Shown here piece by piece: positions 47,615-57,456 of a stretch of DNA of 64,000 nt (positions within the stretch are counted from its first letter, which is position 1; every line of letters begins with the position of its first letter). Position numbers and translations under genes: made by a program. Under the pieces are notes generated by a model. It saw only the letters and a list, made by a program, of their open reading frames with translations. It ran no database searches and was not told where the DNA came from. Origin of the DNA: Chitinophagaceae bacterium (GTDB lineage Bacteria; Bacteroidota; Bacteroidia; Chitinophagales; UBA10324); assembly GCA_016704325.1 (NCBI GenBank), contig JADJAG010000001.1, positions 186,001-250,000 of the forward strand. The letters run 5' to 3'.

Positions 47615-48673
47615 ATGTCGCTAAGTAAGATTACCTCATTACTCGAAGACAAAGCAGAATACCTGCTAAATCACATCAGCGGAACAGTAGATAAACAATC
47701 ATTGCATGCTCCGGGTCCTGATTTCATCGATCGCATTTTTGCCGGCTCAAACCGAAGCAACCAGGTAATGCGAAGCCTCCAATCTATATATGGCAGTGGT
47801 CGTCTTGCAGGTTCTGGCTACGTGTCCATCTTGCCGGTTGATCAGGGAATTGAACACAGTGCAGGAGCATCTTTTGCTCCTAACCCGATTTACTTTGATC
47901 CGGAAAATATTGTAAAACTCGCAATGGAAGGAGGGTGTAATGCTGTAGCTTCTACATACGGCGTGCTTGGAATCGTTGCCAGAAAGTATGCCCATAAAAT
48001 TCCTTTTATCGTAAAGATCAATCACAATGAGTTCTTATCATACCCAAATAAATTTGATCAGATCATGTTCGGCACCATTCAGGATGCATGGAATATGGGA
48101 GCGGTTGCCGTTGGTGCAACTATTTACTTCGGTAGTGATGAATCCACCAGGCAATTGCAGGAAGTTTCGCAGGCTTTTGAATATGCGCATGAACTGGGAA
48201 TGGCCACTATCTTATGGTGTTACCTTCGTAATTCAGGCTTTAAAAAGGATGGCATTGACTATCACACAGCTGCAGATCTCACCGGACAGGCTAACCATCT
48301 CGGCGTTACTATCCAGGCGGACATCATCAAACAAAAACTGCCAACCAACAATGGAGGTTATGAAGCGCTGAAGTTTGGCAAAACCCACCCAAAAGTTTAT
48401 CGTGAACTAACGACCGACCATCCGATTGACCTTTGCAGGTACCAGGTTGTCAATTGCTATATGGGAAGAATTGGCCTGATTAATTCAGGCGGAGAATCTA
48501 AAGGTGCATCCGACATGGCTGAAGCAGTATCTACAGCAATTGTTAATAAAAGAGCAGGAGGCCATGGACTTATAAGCGGCCGCAAAGCTTTTCAAAAACC
48601 GATGAAGGATGGTGTGGAATTGCTGAATATGATTCAGGATGTTTATCTGGAAAAAAAGATTGACCTGGCTTAA
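47615..48673 (+). CDS. fbaB: Class I fructose-bisphosphate aldolase (archaeal/FbaB type)
   Basis: Glycolysis and gluconeogenesis: reversible cleavage of fructose-1,6-bisphosphate by a Schiff-base lysine. The 352-residue protein has the DhnA/FbaB features SILPVDQGIEHSAG, GCNAVASTYGVLG, FIVKINHNEF and INSGGESKG, the last being phosphate-binding. ATG 47615 is the start; the frame upstream overlaps the promoter box and is not protein-like. It lies near pgi-rpe type sugar-phosphate genes only at the 10-kb scale, and is itself followed by accD. Confidence 0.9.
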   Translation: MSLSKITSLLEDKAEYLLNHISGTVDKQSLHAPGPDFIDRIFAGSNRSNQVMRSLQSIYGSGRLAGSGYVSILPVDQGIEHSAGASFAPNPIYFDPENIVKLAMEGGCNAVASTYGVLGIVARKYAHKIPFIVKINHNEFLSYPNKFDQIMFGTIQDAWNMGAVAVGATIYFGSDESTRQLQEVSQAFEYAHELGMATILWCYLRNSGFKKDGIDYHTAADLTGQANHLGVTIQADIIKQKLPTNNGGYEALKFGKTHPKVYRELTTDHPIDLCRYQVVNCYMGRIGLINSGGESKGASDMAEAVSTAIVNKRAGGHGLISGRKAFQKPMKDGVELLNMIQDVYLEKKIDLA

Positions 48674-48770
48674 GTTCATTAGAAATGACGAAACTTCAAC
48701 CTTGTGGGTAATAAGATTTCATTGACAACTCAGAGTAGATACTCTGAAGTCAAATCATTAAACCTCAATC

Positions 48771-49622
48771 ATGGCTTGGTTCAAAAGAAGTAAAGAAGGC
48801 ATTACCACTACAACAGAGGAGAAATTAGAAGTTCCGGAAGGGCTTTGGTGGAAATGCCCTTCCTGTAAGAAAACCATTCCTACAGCCGACTTGAAAGAAA
48901 ACAAGTATGTCTGCAATAATTGCAATTACCATCCTCGAATCAATTCCGTTGAATACTTCTGGATCCTTTTTGACGATAACGCATACAAACCATTATTTGA
49001 AGATTTGCGACCTACAGATTTTTTGGGTTTTAAAGACTTGAAAAGTTACCAGGACAGGTTGAATGATGCGGCACAAAAAGTAAATGTTTCGGAAGCAATT
49101 TCTGTTGCTGCCGGATTAGTACATGGGCATAAATTGGTTTGCGCATGTATGAATTTTAACTTTATAGGTGGTTCGATGGGTAGTGTAGTGGGTGAGCGCA
49201 TTGCTTTGGCGATTAACCACTGCATAAAAACCAAATCAACCCTTCTTATTATTTCAAAATCAGGAGGTGCCCGGATGATGGAAGCTGCTTTTTCTTTGAT
49301 GCAATTGGCAAAAACTGCTGCAAATCTTACAAGATTGTCTGAAGCTAAACTACCTTACATCTCTCTGATGACAGACCCAACCACAGGTGGAGTAACGGCC
49401 TCGTTTGCAATGTTAGGCGACCTAAATATTGCAGAACCGGAAGCACTTATCGGTTTTGCCGGACCAAGGGTCATTAAAGAAACTATTAAAAAGGACCTTC
49501 CAAAAGGCTTTCAACGATCCGAATTTCTGCTCGAACATGGGTTCCTGGATTTTATTGTAGATAGAAAGGAACTAAAGGATAAACTTGCCGAGGTAATGGC
49601 CATTCTTTTACAGGAAAAGTAG
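48771..49622 (+). CDS. accD: Acetyl-CoA carboxylase carboxyltransferase beta subunit
   Basis: First step of fatty acid synthesis: with AccA it transfers the carboxyl group from biotin to acetyl-CoA. The 283-residue protein has an N-terminal zinc ribbon with Cys29, Cys32, Cys48 and Cys51 (CPSCKKT and CNNC). The crotonase-fold carboxyltransferase core follows (FNFIGGSMGSVVGERI, SGGARMMEA, DPTTGGVTASFAMLGD, FAGPRVI). Length and start are canonical. The spacing of about 170 bp to rpsO suggests separate transcription. Confidence 0.94.
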   Translation: MAWFKRSKEGITTTTEEKLEVPEGLWWKCPSCKKTIPTADLKENKYVCNNCNYHPRINSVEYFWILFDDNAYKPLFEDLRPTDFLGFKDLKSYQDRLNDAAQKVNVSEAISVAAGLVHGHKLVCACMNFNFIGGSMGSVVGERIALAINHCIKTKSTLLIISKSGGARMMEAAFSLMQLAKTAANLTRLSEAKLPYISLMTDPTTGGVTASFAMLGDLNIAEPEALIGFAGPRVIKETIKKDLPKGFQRSEFLLEHGFLDFIVDRKELKDKLAEVMAILLQEK

Positions 49623-49747
49623 TTGCATGTTGCTTATTGATCGCCAGAAAGCTTCAAATTTTGCTAAGAAGATAGTTTAAGCGGTCCTTGAAAAATGGGT
49701 GGGTATTAATGAAGTTGAAATAAGAGAGGCGCTGTAAAGAAAAAACC

Positions 49748-49755
49748 ATATATTT
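49748..49755 (+). promoter_or_regulatory. Bacteroidota -7 box before rpsO
   Basis: TATATTTG matches TAnnTTTG, 34 bp upstream of ATG 49790. No TTG lies at the canonical -33 distance; the nearest (49715-49717) is 30 bp away. Confidence 0.45.
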
Positions 49756-49789
49756 GCGCCGTCAAAAAATCAGAAAAGAAGTAATTCAA

Positions 49790-50059
49790 ATGGAATTAAC
49801 GAAAGAAAAAAAAGTAGAAATTATTAAGAGTTTCGGCGGCTCAGAAAAAAATACTGGTTCTGCTGAAGCCCAGGTTGCCATGCTTACAGAGCGGATCAAT
49901 CATATCTCTGGTCATCTGGACAGCCAGAAAAAGGACTATAACTCTTCAAGATCACTGCTGAAACTTGTTGGCCAACGTAAGCGCCTTTTAAAGTATCTGC
50001 AGGAAACAAATCTTACCTCTTACCGGAAGCTTATTGAAAAGCTTAACCTCCGTAAGTAA
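49790..50059 (+). CDS. rpsO: 30S ribosomal protein S15
   Basis: An 89-residue S15 that binds the 16S rRNA three-way junction early in 30S assembly. Family motifs are GSAEAQVAMLTERI, HLDSQKKDYNSSRSLLKLVG and KRLLKYL. ATG 49790 gives the exact family length; the 12 codons upstream in frame are leader. A strong hairpin terminator separates it from pnp, an order (rpsO-pnp) widely conserved in bacteria. Confidence 0.96.
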   Translation: MELTKEKKVEIIKSFGGSEKNTGSAEAQVAMLTERINHISGHLDSQKKDYNSSRSLLKLVGQRKRLLKYLQETNLTSYRKLIEKLNLRK

Positions 50060-50069
50060 CAATATCTCT

Positions 50070-50105
50070 CAATGCCTTCAGTAATGCTGAAGGCATTGTT
50101 AGTTT
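50070..50105 (+). terminator. Intrinsic terminator after rpsO
   Basis: A perfect 12-bp stem CAATGCCTTCAG (50070-50081) and CTGAAGGCATTG (50087-50098) has loop TAATG and is followed by TTAGTTTTT. It lies 10 bp past the rpsO stop and about 100 bp before pnp, so it may be a terminator or an attenuator or processing site for rpsO-pnp. Confidence 0.85.
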
Positions 50106-50201
50106 TTCTAACACCCTATGAGAAGCAGGTTGTTATCGCATTCCTGATTACATCAGAAATCTTCCTGCTGCTTCATCCAACAAAAATACACAGCTATCAA
50201 T

Positions 50202-52331
50202 ATGAGTAAAATTGCAATCAGCAAAACCTTTGATCTGGGCGATGGTAAGCCAATAACAATTGAAACCGGAAAATTGGCAACGCAAGCCGATGGTGCTGCC
50301 TTGGTCCGCCAGGGAAATTGTATGATATTGGCCACTGTAGTTTCCAAAGACGAGGTAAAGGAAGGGCAGGATTTCTTCCCGCTATCAGTTGACTACCAGG
50401 AAAAATTTGCTTCTGCCGGTAGAATCCCGGGCGGCTTTTTCAGGCGGGAAGCTCGGCTTTCAGATTATGAAATTTTAATCAGCCGTTTGGTGGATAGAGC
50501 TTTAAGACCTTTATTCCCAGAAGATTACCTATATGATACTCAAGTAATCATTTCGCTTATTTCAGCCGACCAGTCAATAATGCCTGATTCATTGGCAGCG
50601 CTCGCAGCTTCAGCTGCGCTGACGGTTTCCAATATACCATTCAACGGGCCAATTTCTGAAGTAAGGGTTTGCCGGATTGATGGTAAGTACCTGGTGAACC
50701 CATCAAAACAAGATATTGAGAAAGCTGACTTAGACGTAATTGTAGCAGGATCATCCTCCAGTATTGTAATGGTGGAAGGGGAAGCAAAAGAAGTAGCAGA
50801 AGCCGATTTGCTGGAAGCAATTCGTATTGGTCATGAAGCAATCAGAATCCAATGCCAGGCACAAATGGACCTGGCAGCACTCTGTGGAGGAAAGAAGCCT
50901 TTTCGAGAATATGAAAAGGCACCTCACAGCCAGGAAATTAAGGATAAAGTTTATGCAGCTTTTAAGGATAAGGTCTACCAGGTTGCAAAATCAGGTGCCC
51001 CAAAGACAGAACGCAAATTGCGATTTTCCGCAATCAAAGAGGAGCTCAAAGCATTAGTGGCTGAGTGGGAGAATGAAGCAGATGTTAAATTGGCTAAAAA
51101 ATACTATAGCGACCTTGAGTATGATGTGATCCGTAACCTTATTCTTGATGAAGGAATTCGTCTGGATGGCAGAAAAACTGACGAGGTTCGGGCAATTTGG
51201 ACTGAAATCGATTATTTGCCTTCTGCACATGGTTCGGCAGTTTTCACTCGCGGTGAAACACAGTCACTAACTACCGTTACACTAGGTACCAAACTGGATG
51301 AATTGATGCTTGATAAGGCCATGGAATTGGTGTATACCAAGTTTATCCTGCATTATAATTTTCCGCCATTTTCTACTGGTGAAGTGAAGCCAAATCGTGG
51401 ACCGGGCAGACGTGAGGTAGGGCATGGAAATCTTGCTATGAGATCTCTTAAAAATGTGCTCCCATCCGGTGATGATAATCCTTATACCATTCGGGTGGTT
51501 TCCGATATTCTGGAATCCAATGGATCCTCATCCATGGCAACGGTATGCGCAGGCTCTCTGGCTTTGTTTGATGCAGGCTTGAAAATGAAGAGTCATGTTT
51601 CAGGTATTGCAATGGGGCTTATTACAAGAGAAGACGGTAAAGTGGCTATCCTTTCAGATATCTTAGGTGATGAAGATCACTTAGGCGATATGGATTTTAA
51701 AGTAACGGGAACAGCAAAAGGTATCTGTGGTTGTCAGATGGACATTAAAGTACAGGGACTTAGTTTCGAAACCATGTTTAAAGCGCTGGAACAAGCTAGA
51801 CAGGGCAGGTTACACATATTAAATATTTTGAATGAAACCATAGCTGCTCCTCGTGCCGACTATAAACCTCATGCACCGCGTATTATTAAAATAATGATAC
51901 CACGTGAGTTTATTGGTGCAGTAATTGGTCCTGGTGGTAAAGTTATTCAGGAAATGCAGAGAGAAACCGGTACTACTATTAATATATCGGAAGTAGGGGA
52001 TGAAGGCGAAGTGCTTATTGCTTCCGCAAATAAGGAGTCAATCGACAAAGCCCTTTCACGTATCCGGGGCATTATCGCTGTTCCACAACCGGGAGAAATA
52101 TATGACGCCAAAGTTAAATCAATCATGCCTTACGGTGCATTTGTAGAATTTCTTCCAGGTAAAGAAGGGCTTTTGCACATATCTGAAGTTTCCAATAAAA
52201 GACTAGAAACATTGGAAGGGGTTATGAACGTCGGCGATATTATAAAAGTAAAACTGCTGGAAGTGGATAAAAAGACCGGAAAATTCAAACTTTCCAGCAA
52301 AGCTTTAATTGAACAAGCAACTTCTAATTGA
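50202..52331 (+). CDS. pnp: Polynucleotide phosphorylase
   Basis: A 3'-5' phosphorolytic exoribonuclease of the degradosome type, 709 residues. Two RNase PH domains come first (PGGFFRREARLSDYEIL in the first; GRREVGHGNLAMRSL and the catalytic-site DILGDEDHLGDMD in the second). A KH domain (about 560-620, GAVIGPGGKVIQEM) and an S1 domain (about 625-700, YGAFVEFLPGKEGLLHIS) complete the canonical order. ATG 50202 gives a normal N-terminus. pnp is often autoregulated at its leader; here the leader follows the rpsO hairpin. Confidence 0.95.
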   Translation: MSKIAISKTFDLGDGKPITIETGKLATQADGAALVRQGNCMILATVVSKDEVKEGQDFFPLSVDYQEKFASAGRIPGGFFRREARLSDYEILISRLVDRALRPLFPEDYLYDTQVIISLISADQSIMPDSLAALAASAALTVSNIPFNGPISEVRVCRIDGKYLVNPSKQDIEKADLDVIVAGSSSSIVMVEGEAKEVAEADLLEAIRIGHEAIRIQCQAQMDLAALCGGKKPFREYEKAPHSQEIKDKVYAAFKDKVYQVAKSGAPKTERKLRFSAIKEELKALVAEWENEADVKLAKKYYSDLEYDVIRNLILDEGIRLDGRKTDEVRAIWTEIDYLPSAHGSAVFTRGETQSLTTVTLGTKLDELMLDKAMELVYTKFILHYNFPPFSTGEVKPNRGPGRREVGHGNLAMRSLKNVLPSGDDNPYTIRVVSDILESNGSSSMATVCAGSLALFDAGLKMKSHVSGIAMGLITREDGKVAILSDILGDEDHLGDMDFKVTGTAKGICGCQMDIKVQGLSFETMFKALEQARQGRLHILNILNETIAAPRADYKPHAPRIIKIMIPREFIGAVIGPGGKVIQEMQRETGTTINISEVGDEGEVLIASANKESIDKALSRIRGIIAVPQPGEIYDAKVKSIMPYGAFVEFLPGKEGLLHISEVSNKRLETLEGVMNVGDIIKVKLLEVDKKTGKFKLSSKALIEQATSN

Positions 52332-52369
52332 CTCATTTTCAGAGACCAAGAATATTATCAACAATGAGC

Positions 52370-52406
52370 AACAGGCTTCCTGATTTCAGGAAGCCTGTTT
52401 TTATTT
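52370..52406 (+). terminator. Intrinsic terminator after pnp
   Basis: A perfect 13-bp stem AACAGGCTTCCTG (52370-52382) and CAGGAAGCCTGTT (52387-52399) has a four-base ATTT loop. A TTTTATTT tract follows. It lies 38 bp beyond the pnp stop. Confidence 0.9.
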
Positions 52407-52630
52407 GGATAGGATCATGCTGCTGCAACATATGCGGCTCATGTGCTGTCTTGCTGTCGCATTCATCAGCTTAGTGACTTTTTCAATTGTCACATTAAAG
52501 TAATTCTTTGAATTTCATAAACTATGGCGCCTTTTTTGTGTCTGTAAAAGTCACTTAAGTGTAAAAATCAATAACCTTAAGAACTAAAAGTCATTTTTTG
52601 GCGTATTTCATCTGTCTAAAATAATCTTTG

Positions 52631-53494
52631 ATGAGACAACTTAAGATTACCCAGCAAATTACCGCGCGCGATAACGACTCTCTGGAAAAATATCTGCAGG
52701 AGATCGGTAAAATGAGTCTGATAACTCCCGAAGAAGAAGTATCGTTAGCCAGGAAAATACGCACCGGCGACCAGGAAGCTTTGGAGAAAATGACTAAAGC
52801 CAATCTGCGTTTTGTAGTCTCCGTTGCAAAACAATATCAACATCAGGGATTGTCGTTGAGCGACTTGATTAATGAAGGTAACATTGGCCTGATTAAGGCT
52901 GCACAGCGATTTGATGAATCAAAGGGATTTAAGTTTATCTCTTATGCTGTTTGGTGGATACGGCAATCAATATTGCAGGCACTGGTGGAACAGTCAAGAA
53001 TGGTTCGCTTACCTTTAAATAAGGTGGGATCGCTCAGTAAACTGAATAAGATTATGATTCATTTTGAACAGCAACATGAAAGAGAACCTAGTCATGATGA
53101 ACTTGCTGAAATTATGAATGTAACGGCCAAAGAAATTACAGAGATGATGAAAGGGGCAGGCAAACATTTATCGATGGATGCTCCCATCAAAGAGAATGAG
53201 GAAGGCACCATGATTGAATTTTACCAGGATGCTGACTCAAAACCGGTTGATGAAGACCTTGCTAAAGAATCATTAAAGAAGGATATCAATAGAGTGCTCT
53301 CTACCATGAATAAGCGTGATGCAGATATAGTAAGTTGCTTTTTTGGCGTAAACGGAGAGTTACCCATGAACCTGGACGAAATTGGTCAACGTTTTGGCTT
53401 AACTCGTGAGCGCGTTCGCCAAATCAAGGAAAAAGCTATTCGCAGGTTGCGTAAGTTAAAGTCTGCAAGGACGCTTAGAACCTATCTTGGCTAA
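52631..53494 (+). CDS. rpoD: Primary sigma factor RpoD/SigA (Bacteroidota type)
   Basis: A 287-residue sigma-70 family factor. Region 1.2 (DNDSLEKYLQEIGKMSLIT) is followed by region 2 (KANLRFVVSVAKQYQHQG, LSDLINEGNIGLIKAAQRFD, KFISYAVWWIRQSI), region 3 and region 4 with RERVRQIKEKAIRRLR. The large 1.1 and non-conserved regions of proteobacterial RpoD are absent, as in Bacteroides/Flavobacterium SigA, which recognises TTG/TAnnTTTG promoters. ATG 52631 is preferred to the in-frame TTG three bases earlier. Good terminators lie on both sides, so it is monocistronic. Confidence 0.93.
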   Translation: MRQLKITQQITARDNDSLEKYLQEIGKMSLITPEEEVSLARKIRTGDQEALEKMTKANLRFVVSVAKQYQHQGLSLSDLINEGNIGLIKAAQRFDESKGFKFISYAVWWIRQSILQALVEQSRMVRLPLNKVGSLSKLNKIMIHFEQQHEREPSHDELAEIMNVTAKEITEMMKGAGKHLSMDAPIKENEEGTMIEFYQDADSKPVDEDLAKESLKKDINRVLSTMNKRDADIVSCFFGVNGELPMNLDEIGQRFGLTRERVRQIKEKAIRRLRKLKSARTLRTYLG

Positions 53495-53514
53495 CCTTAT
53501 TGTCTAATCAGTTT

Positions 53515-53549
53515 AAATCCATCGCCATTTTAGTGATGGATTTTTTTTT
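53515..53549 (+). terminator. Intrinsic terminator after rpoD
   Basis: AAATCCATCGC (53515-53525) pairs with GTGATGGATTT (53533-53543), with one G-T pair and a seven-base loop. A run of nine or more T residues follows directly. It starts 20 bp after the rpoD stop. Confidence 0.9.
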
Positions 53550-53971
53550 GAAGAAATGAATTTACCAATTTGTTGCTAAATTTCCCCATTTGGCAATTGG
53601 AAACGTCCCCTGAAGTATGCGCTACTCCAGATAACCGGATTCAATATAATCGTAAAATCAAAAAGTGCTTTATTGAATATCTTTGATGGCATAGAATTCC
53701 AAAGTGCGCAATTATTACTCCAAAGCAGAAGTGGAAATTTCGTATCCCATTGATACAATTCTTCAAGAATGCTTAACAATAACTTGCATGCCGTCTTAAA
53801 TCATATCTTGATTTCACTGAAGGTGTGAAGTGGCTTTTGCGGAATTTGAAACAATCATAGTTTTCTGCTTTTCAAAATAAGTCCAACAAATTTCCGTCCC
53901 TGTTGAAAGAACGTAACTTTGTGACAGCAACTTATAACGTATCATCATCAGGATAATCTACAAACAGGCAA
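53550..53971. other. Intergenic region before the ABC exporter
   Basis: About 420 bp without a supported gene. A 67-codon minus-strand frame (53576-53779) begins only at TTG and resembles no family. A TAACTTTG -7-like box lies at 53914-53921, about 50 bp upstream of the exporter's GTG start, and is a plausible promoter for it. Confidence 0.4.
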
Positions 53972-55822
53972 GTGAAAACGGAACCAACGAAAGCGAAGAT
54001 TAACAGAGAAACATTAGGAGAGGCCTTACACCTGTTCAGTTACCTAAAGCCATACCGGTGGAAATTCATTCTTGGTTTGATATTTATAGCGCTTTCAGCA
54101 TTCTCGACCAGCATTTTCCCTTTTCTGATTGGCAAAATGATTGACGCAGCATCTCAAACTGCCAATGTGGTGATTTCACCATTAGACAACCAGGGATTCT
54201 TGAATAACCTGGGCTTAGGTGAAAATCAAATATCATGGAGTCTAAACACCATCATTCTGCTAATCTTCATTCAGCTAGCTGTTCAAATGGTGTTTTCATT
54301 CATGCGGGTTTATCTCCTTACTGAAGTTGGAGAGAAATCACTGGCAGATATGAGGGGCGATGTATATAAAAAGCTGCTGAGTATGCCGATGGTATTTTTT
54401 ACTGAGAAAAGGGTTGGGGAATTAAGTAGCCGTATTTCAGCTGACTTATCTCAGATTCAGGATGCATTATCTTTTACACTTGCAGAATTTCTACGTGGTA
54501 TTTTCACGTTGATCATTGGTTTGATTTTTATTTTTTGGATCAGTGCAAAACTTGCTTTTGTGATGCTTGCTGTGGTTCCGGTAATAGCTGTATTGGCCGT
54601 TTTTTTTGGTGTGAGAATCCGAAAAATGTCGAAAAAAGCGCAGGATCAATTGGCTGAAAGCGGAACAATTGTACAGGAAACATTTCAGGGAATCTCCATT
54701 GTAAAATCCTTTACCAGTGAGTTTTTTGAAATTACACGCTATACAAAGAGCATCTACTCTGTGGTAGATACTGCGATAAGAAATGCCCGGTTTCGAGGCG
54801 CATTCATTTCATTTATGATTTTCAGTGTGTTTGGCACTATTGCATTTGTCATGTGGGTAGGTGCAGGTATGATCCAAACAGGCGAGTTGACAATAGGTTT
54901 ACTTACGATGTTTGTGATTTTTTCAGTGTTTGTAGGAGGAACCTTTGCCGGTTTCGCCGATATGTTCAGTCAATTACAGAAAACATTGGGTGCTACACAA
55001 AGTGTAAGGGAGATACTTCGTGCAAAGGGTGAAGCGGTAGAACTCGGCAATAACCCTATTGATCCGGCTTACCGCCTGAATGGAAGGGTGCAACTGGAAT
55101 CGGTAGCATTTAGCTATCCTTCAAGAAAAGATGTAACCGTTCTCCGACAGGTCAGCTTGAATGCGGAAGCTGGAGAACAAATTGCACTAGTTGGTCCCAG
55201 TGGTGCAGGTAAAAGTACTATTGCTTCCCTGTTGTTGAGATTTTATGAGCCGGATAGCGGAAAACTTATTTTTGACGGAAGGGATGCTGCAGAATTCCCA
55301 CTAAGCCAGTTAAGAAAACAGATGGCATTTGTGCCACAGGATATCATCTTGTTTGGAGGCAGCATACGTGAAAATATTGCATATGGAAAATTTGAGGCAA
55401 CAGAAGCTGAAATTATTGAGGCTTCAAAAAAGGCTAATGCCGATGAATTTATCAATCGTTTTCCTGAAAAGTATAATACCATAGTAGGTGAAAGGGGTAT
55501 TAAATTATCAGGTGGTCAACGACAACGTATTGCGATAGCAAGAGCAATTCTAAAGAATCCTGCAATCTTGATTTTAGATGAAGCAACAAGTTCACTCGAT
55601 AGTGAAAGCGAACAACAGGTGCAAGAGGCTCTGGATAATCTGATGAAAAACAGAACTTCATTTGTGATCGCACACCGGTTGTCTACCATTCGAAATGCAG
55701 ATAAAATAATTGTGCTTGATAAAGGAACGGTAATAGAATCCGGTACTCATGAAACATTAATGAATACTGATAGTGGCCTTTATAAAAGGTTAAGTGAGCT
55801 CCAGTTCGAAGTTGTTGAATAG
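53972..55822 (+). CDS. MsbA-like ABC exporter (fused permease-ATPase)
   Basis: A 616-residue half-transporter. Six transmembrane helices occupy about residues 20-340. The ATPase domain follows: Walker A GPSGAGKS (about 409-416), Q-loop FVPQDIILFGGSI, signature LSGGQRQR, Walker B ILILDEATSSLD and switch AHRLST. The fold is that of MsbA/BmrA exporters, which flip lipid A-linked core or export drugs. A role in lipid export is plausible but not proven by context. The start is GTG 53972. It converges with the glycosidase-like gene. Confidence 0.87.
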   Translation: MKTEPTKAKINRETLGEALHLFSYLKPYRWKFILGLIFIALSAFSTSIFPFLIGKMIDAASQTANVVISPLDNQGFLNNLGLGENQISWSLNTIILLIFIQLAVQMVFSFMRVYLLTEVGEKSLADMRGDVYKKLLSMPMVFFTEKRVGELSSRISADLSQIQDALSFTLAEFLRGIFTLIIGLIFIFWISAKLAFVMLAVVPVIAVLAVFFGVRIRKMSKKAQDQLAESGTIVQETFQGISIVKSFTSEFFEITRYTKSIYSVVDTAIRNARFRGAFISFMIFSVFGTIAFVMWVGAGMIQTGELTIGLLTMFVIFSVFVGGTFAGFADMFSQLQKTLGATQSVREILRAKGEAVELGNNPIDPAYRLNGRVQLESVAFSYPSRKDVTVLRQVSLNAEAGEQIALVGPSGAGKSTIASLLLRFYEPDSGKLIFDGRDAAEFPLSQLRKQMAFVPQDIILFGGSIRENIAYGKFEATEAEIIEASKKANADEFINRFPEKYNTIVGERGIKLSGGQRQRIAIARAILKNPAILILDEATSSLDSESEQQVQEALDNLMKNRTSFVIAHRLSTIRNADKIIVLDKGTVIESGTHETLMNTDSGLYKRLSELQFEVVE

Positions 55823-55863
55823 CCAACGCCATTGGTTGCAATTATTCATAGTGGTTGGATTTA

Positions 55864-57351
55864 TTATTGCGCTGTTATATAGACTATGGAATAGCCATTG
55901 ATACTTCCGTTTGACGAATAGGAGGACCATTCTGTTGAAGTTGGACCAGGGCTTGCCAGTGCTTCCTTTATATGTATTGTTAATAGTCGTCCATCGAAAT
56001 TAATTTCCTTTGGGAGCTGTACCGCCTCCTCCTGATCATTCAATAATATCAACTTGTATTGATTTCCTGCCTTTACACCGAACATAATAGTACCTGCCAG
56101 CACACTCTTGATATCAAGTACATTGGCAGGTTCAGAAAAAAGGTTTGCAATCATCCTTGTTACTTCAAACTCCATGCTTTTTGTTCCTTTGTTGCCTATC
56201 AGTTGTTTCAGGTTTTCATATTTCGCTGACGCGATAACATCATTATGGTCACGGTTGAATTCAATCATAAATTGAACCATGCGAGGAATATAACTTGTTC
56301 CAAAAAATGTTCTTTTATAAGGATTTCTGCCTCCATCTCCGGTAAGAGAAACACTCCATTGGTCAATAATCAATTCTTTACCAGGAAAAAGTCGTTTATT
56401 TTTCGCAATTAGTTCCGGCAGGGTAGTGCTAAAAATCGAATACATCACCTGCTTGTCCTTTTCATAATTACCACTAAACTGCCCTCTGCTCATCCAATGC
56501 AAATGCCAATAATCTCTTACTCCATCAGCCTTTAGTCCGGTTTGGAGTTCTTTAATCCATGCCTGATCAGTTTGGTTATTGGAATGCGATGGAGGAATAT
56601 CAGCAATTATTTTTACGCCCGGATAAACAGTCCTGATGGAGTCAGCCCAAATGTTAAACTTCCGCTTATATCTAGAAGGATCTTTATTCCAGTATTTAGT
56701 AAAAGCTTCTCCTCTCATTTGTTCAAGTCCAAGCTGCACATATTCAGGATGTGTTCTTTTAATCATCCAAATTACCTCTTTGCAGGTGCCGGTCATAATA
56801 TTGCCCAGTATGTAACCTTTTGAAGGCAACTCATGAATTAGCTTGACATAGGCATTAAAGAAATCATATGATTTCCCATCAATGAAGAACTTATGGGAAC
56901 TCATGCCCTGCAAGATGTCTGAAGGTACCCAGGAAGGGATGTTAAATCCATTCCCTGCACCTCCTAATACAATTGTATCACCAACAACCTGGCGTGCCCA
57001 ATCACTTGTCTTTCCTTCCGAAAAAGCAACGGCATAAGGATGTAGCAGGCGAATAGTTTCCACATAATCTTGCCTCGTAACATCAAATGGCGTTAATGCT
57101 TTACGAAAGAAAATATCTGAAGTAGAAAAAGTCCAGATACTTCGGTTTAATGCTCTTCTGGAATCATAAACCATGATCTCAGTAGCTATGGTATCCTGAC
57201 CTATTAAACGATTATCCCACGGCTCCACGCTAAGTATACAGGTTGCATTTTTTGGGAAGTGGTTAAACGGGGCATCTTTGGCATTTACCTTACCTATAAA
57301 CATCAAGAGGAAAAAAGCCTGCAACAAATAAAAAGCGCGTAGCGATTGCAT
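55864..57351 (-). CDS. Secreted TIM-barrel, glycosidase-like protein, divergent
   Basis: A 495-residue exported protein with a signal peptide (FYLLQAFFLLMFIGKVNA). The central part reads like a clan GH-A (beta/alpha)8 barrel plus a C-terminal beta-sandwich (about 405-495, LLTIHIKEALASP). The expected acid/base region appears as YVQLGLEQMRGEAF, and the nucleophile region as LIIDQWSVSLTG. The latter has Asp-Gln where these enzymes usually have a Glu before the aromatic residue. It may therefore be a non-hydrolytic or altered-mechanism member. The family assignment is tentative; no carbohydrate-utilisation genes are adjacent. Confidence 0.5.
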   Translation of the reverse strand: MQSLRAFYLLQAFFLLMFIGKVNAKDAPFNHFPKNATCILSVEPWDNRLIGQDTIATEIMVYDSRRALNRSIWTFSTSDIFFRKALTPFDVTRQDYVETIRLLHPYAVAFSEGKTSDWARQVVGDTIVLGGAGNGFNIPSWVPSDILQGMSSHKFFIDGKSYDFFNAYVKLIHELPSKGYILGNIMTGTCKEVIWMIKRTHPEYVQLGLEQMRGEAFTKYWNKDPSRYKRKFNIWADSIRTVYPGVKIIADIPPSHSNNQTDQAWIKELQTGLKADGVRDYWHLHWMSRGQFSGNYEKDKQVMYSIFSTTLPELIAKNKRLFPGKELIIDQWSVSLTGDGGRNPYKRTFFGTSYIPRMVQFMIEFNRDHNDVIASAKYENLKQLIGNKGTKSMEFEVTRMIANLFSEPANVLDIKSVLAGTIMFGVKAGNQYKLILLNDQEEAVQLPKEINFDGRLLTIHIKEALASPGPTSTEWSSYSSNGSINGYSIVYITAQ

Positions 57352-57456
57352 GAGGAATGTTGAAGTTCAAATTTACAGAAGAGTAAATTGTCTATTGAAA
57401 GAATCATGCCCTTTTTCTTAATCAGACCTTTTTACAGAACCGATTCCAGCTGACTG

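Noticed and set aside
53576..53779. 67-codon minus-strand frame after rpoD
   Set aside because: It begins only at TTG, is rich in Trp and Asn without domain signals, and lies in an A/T-rich spacer.
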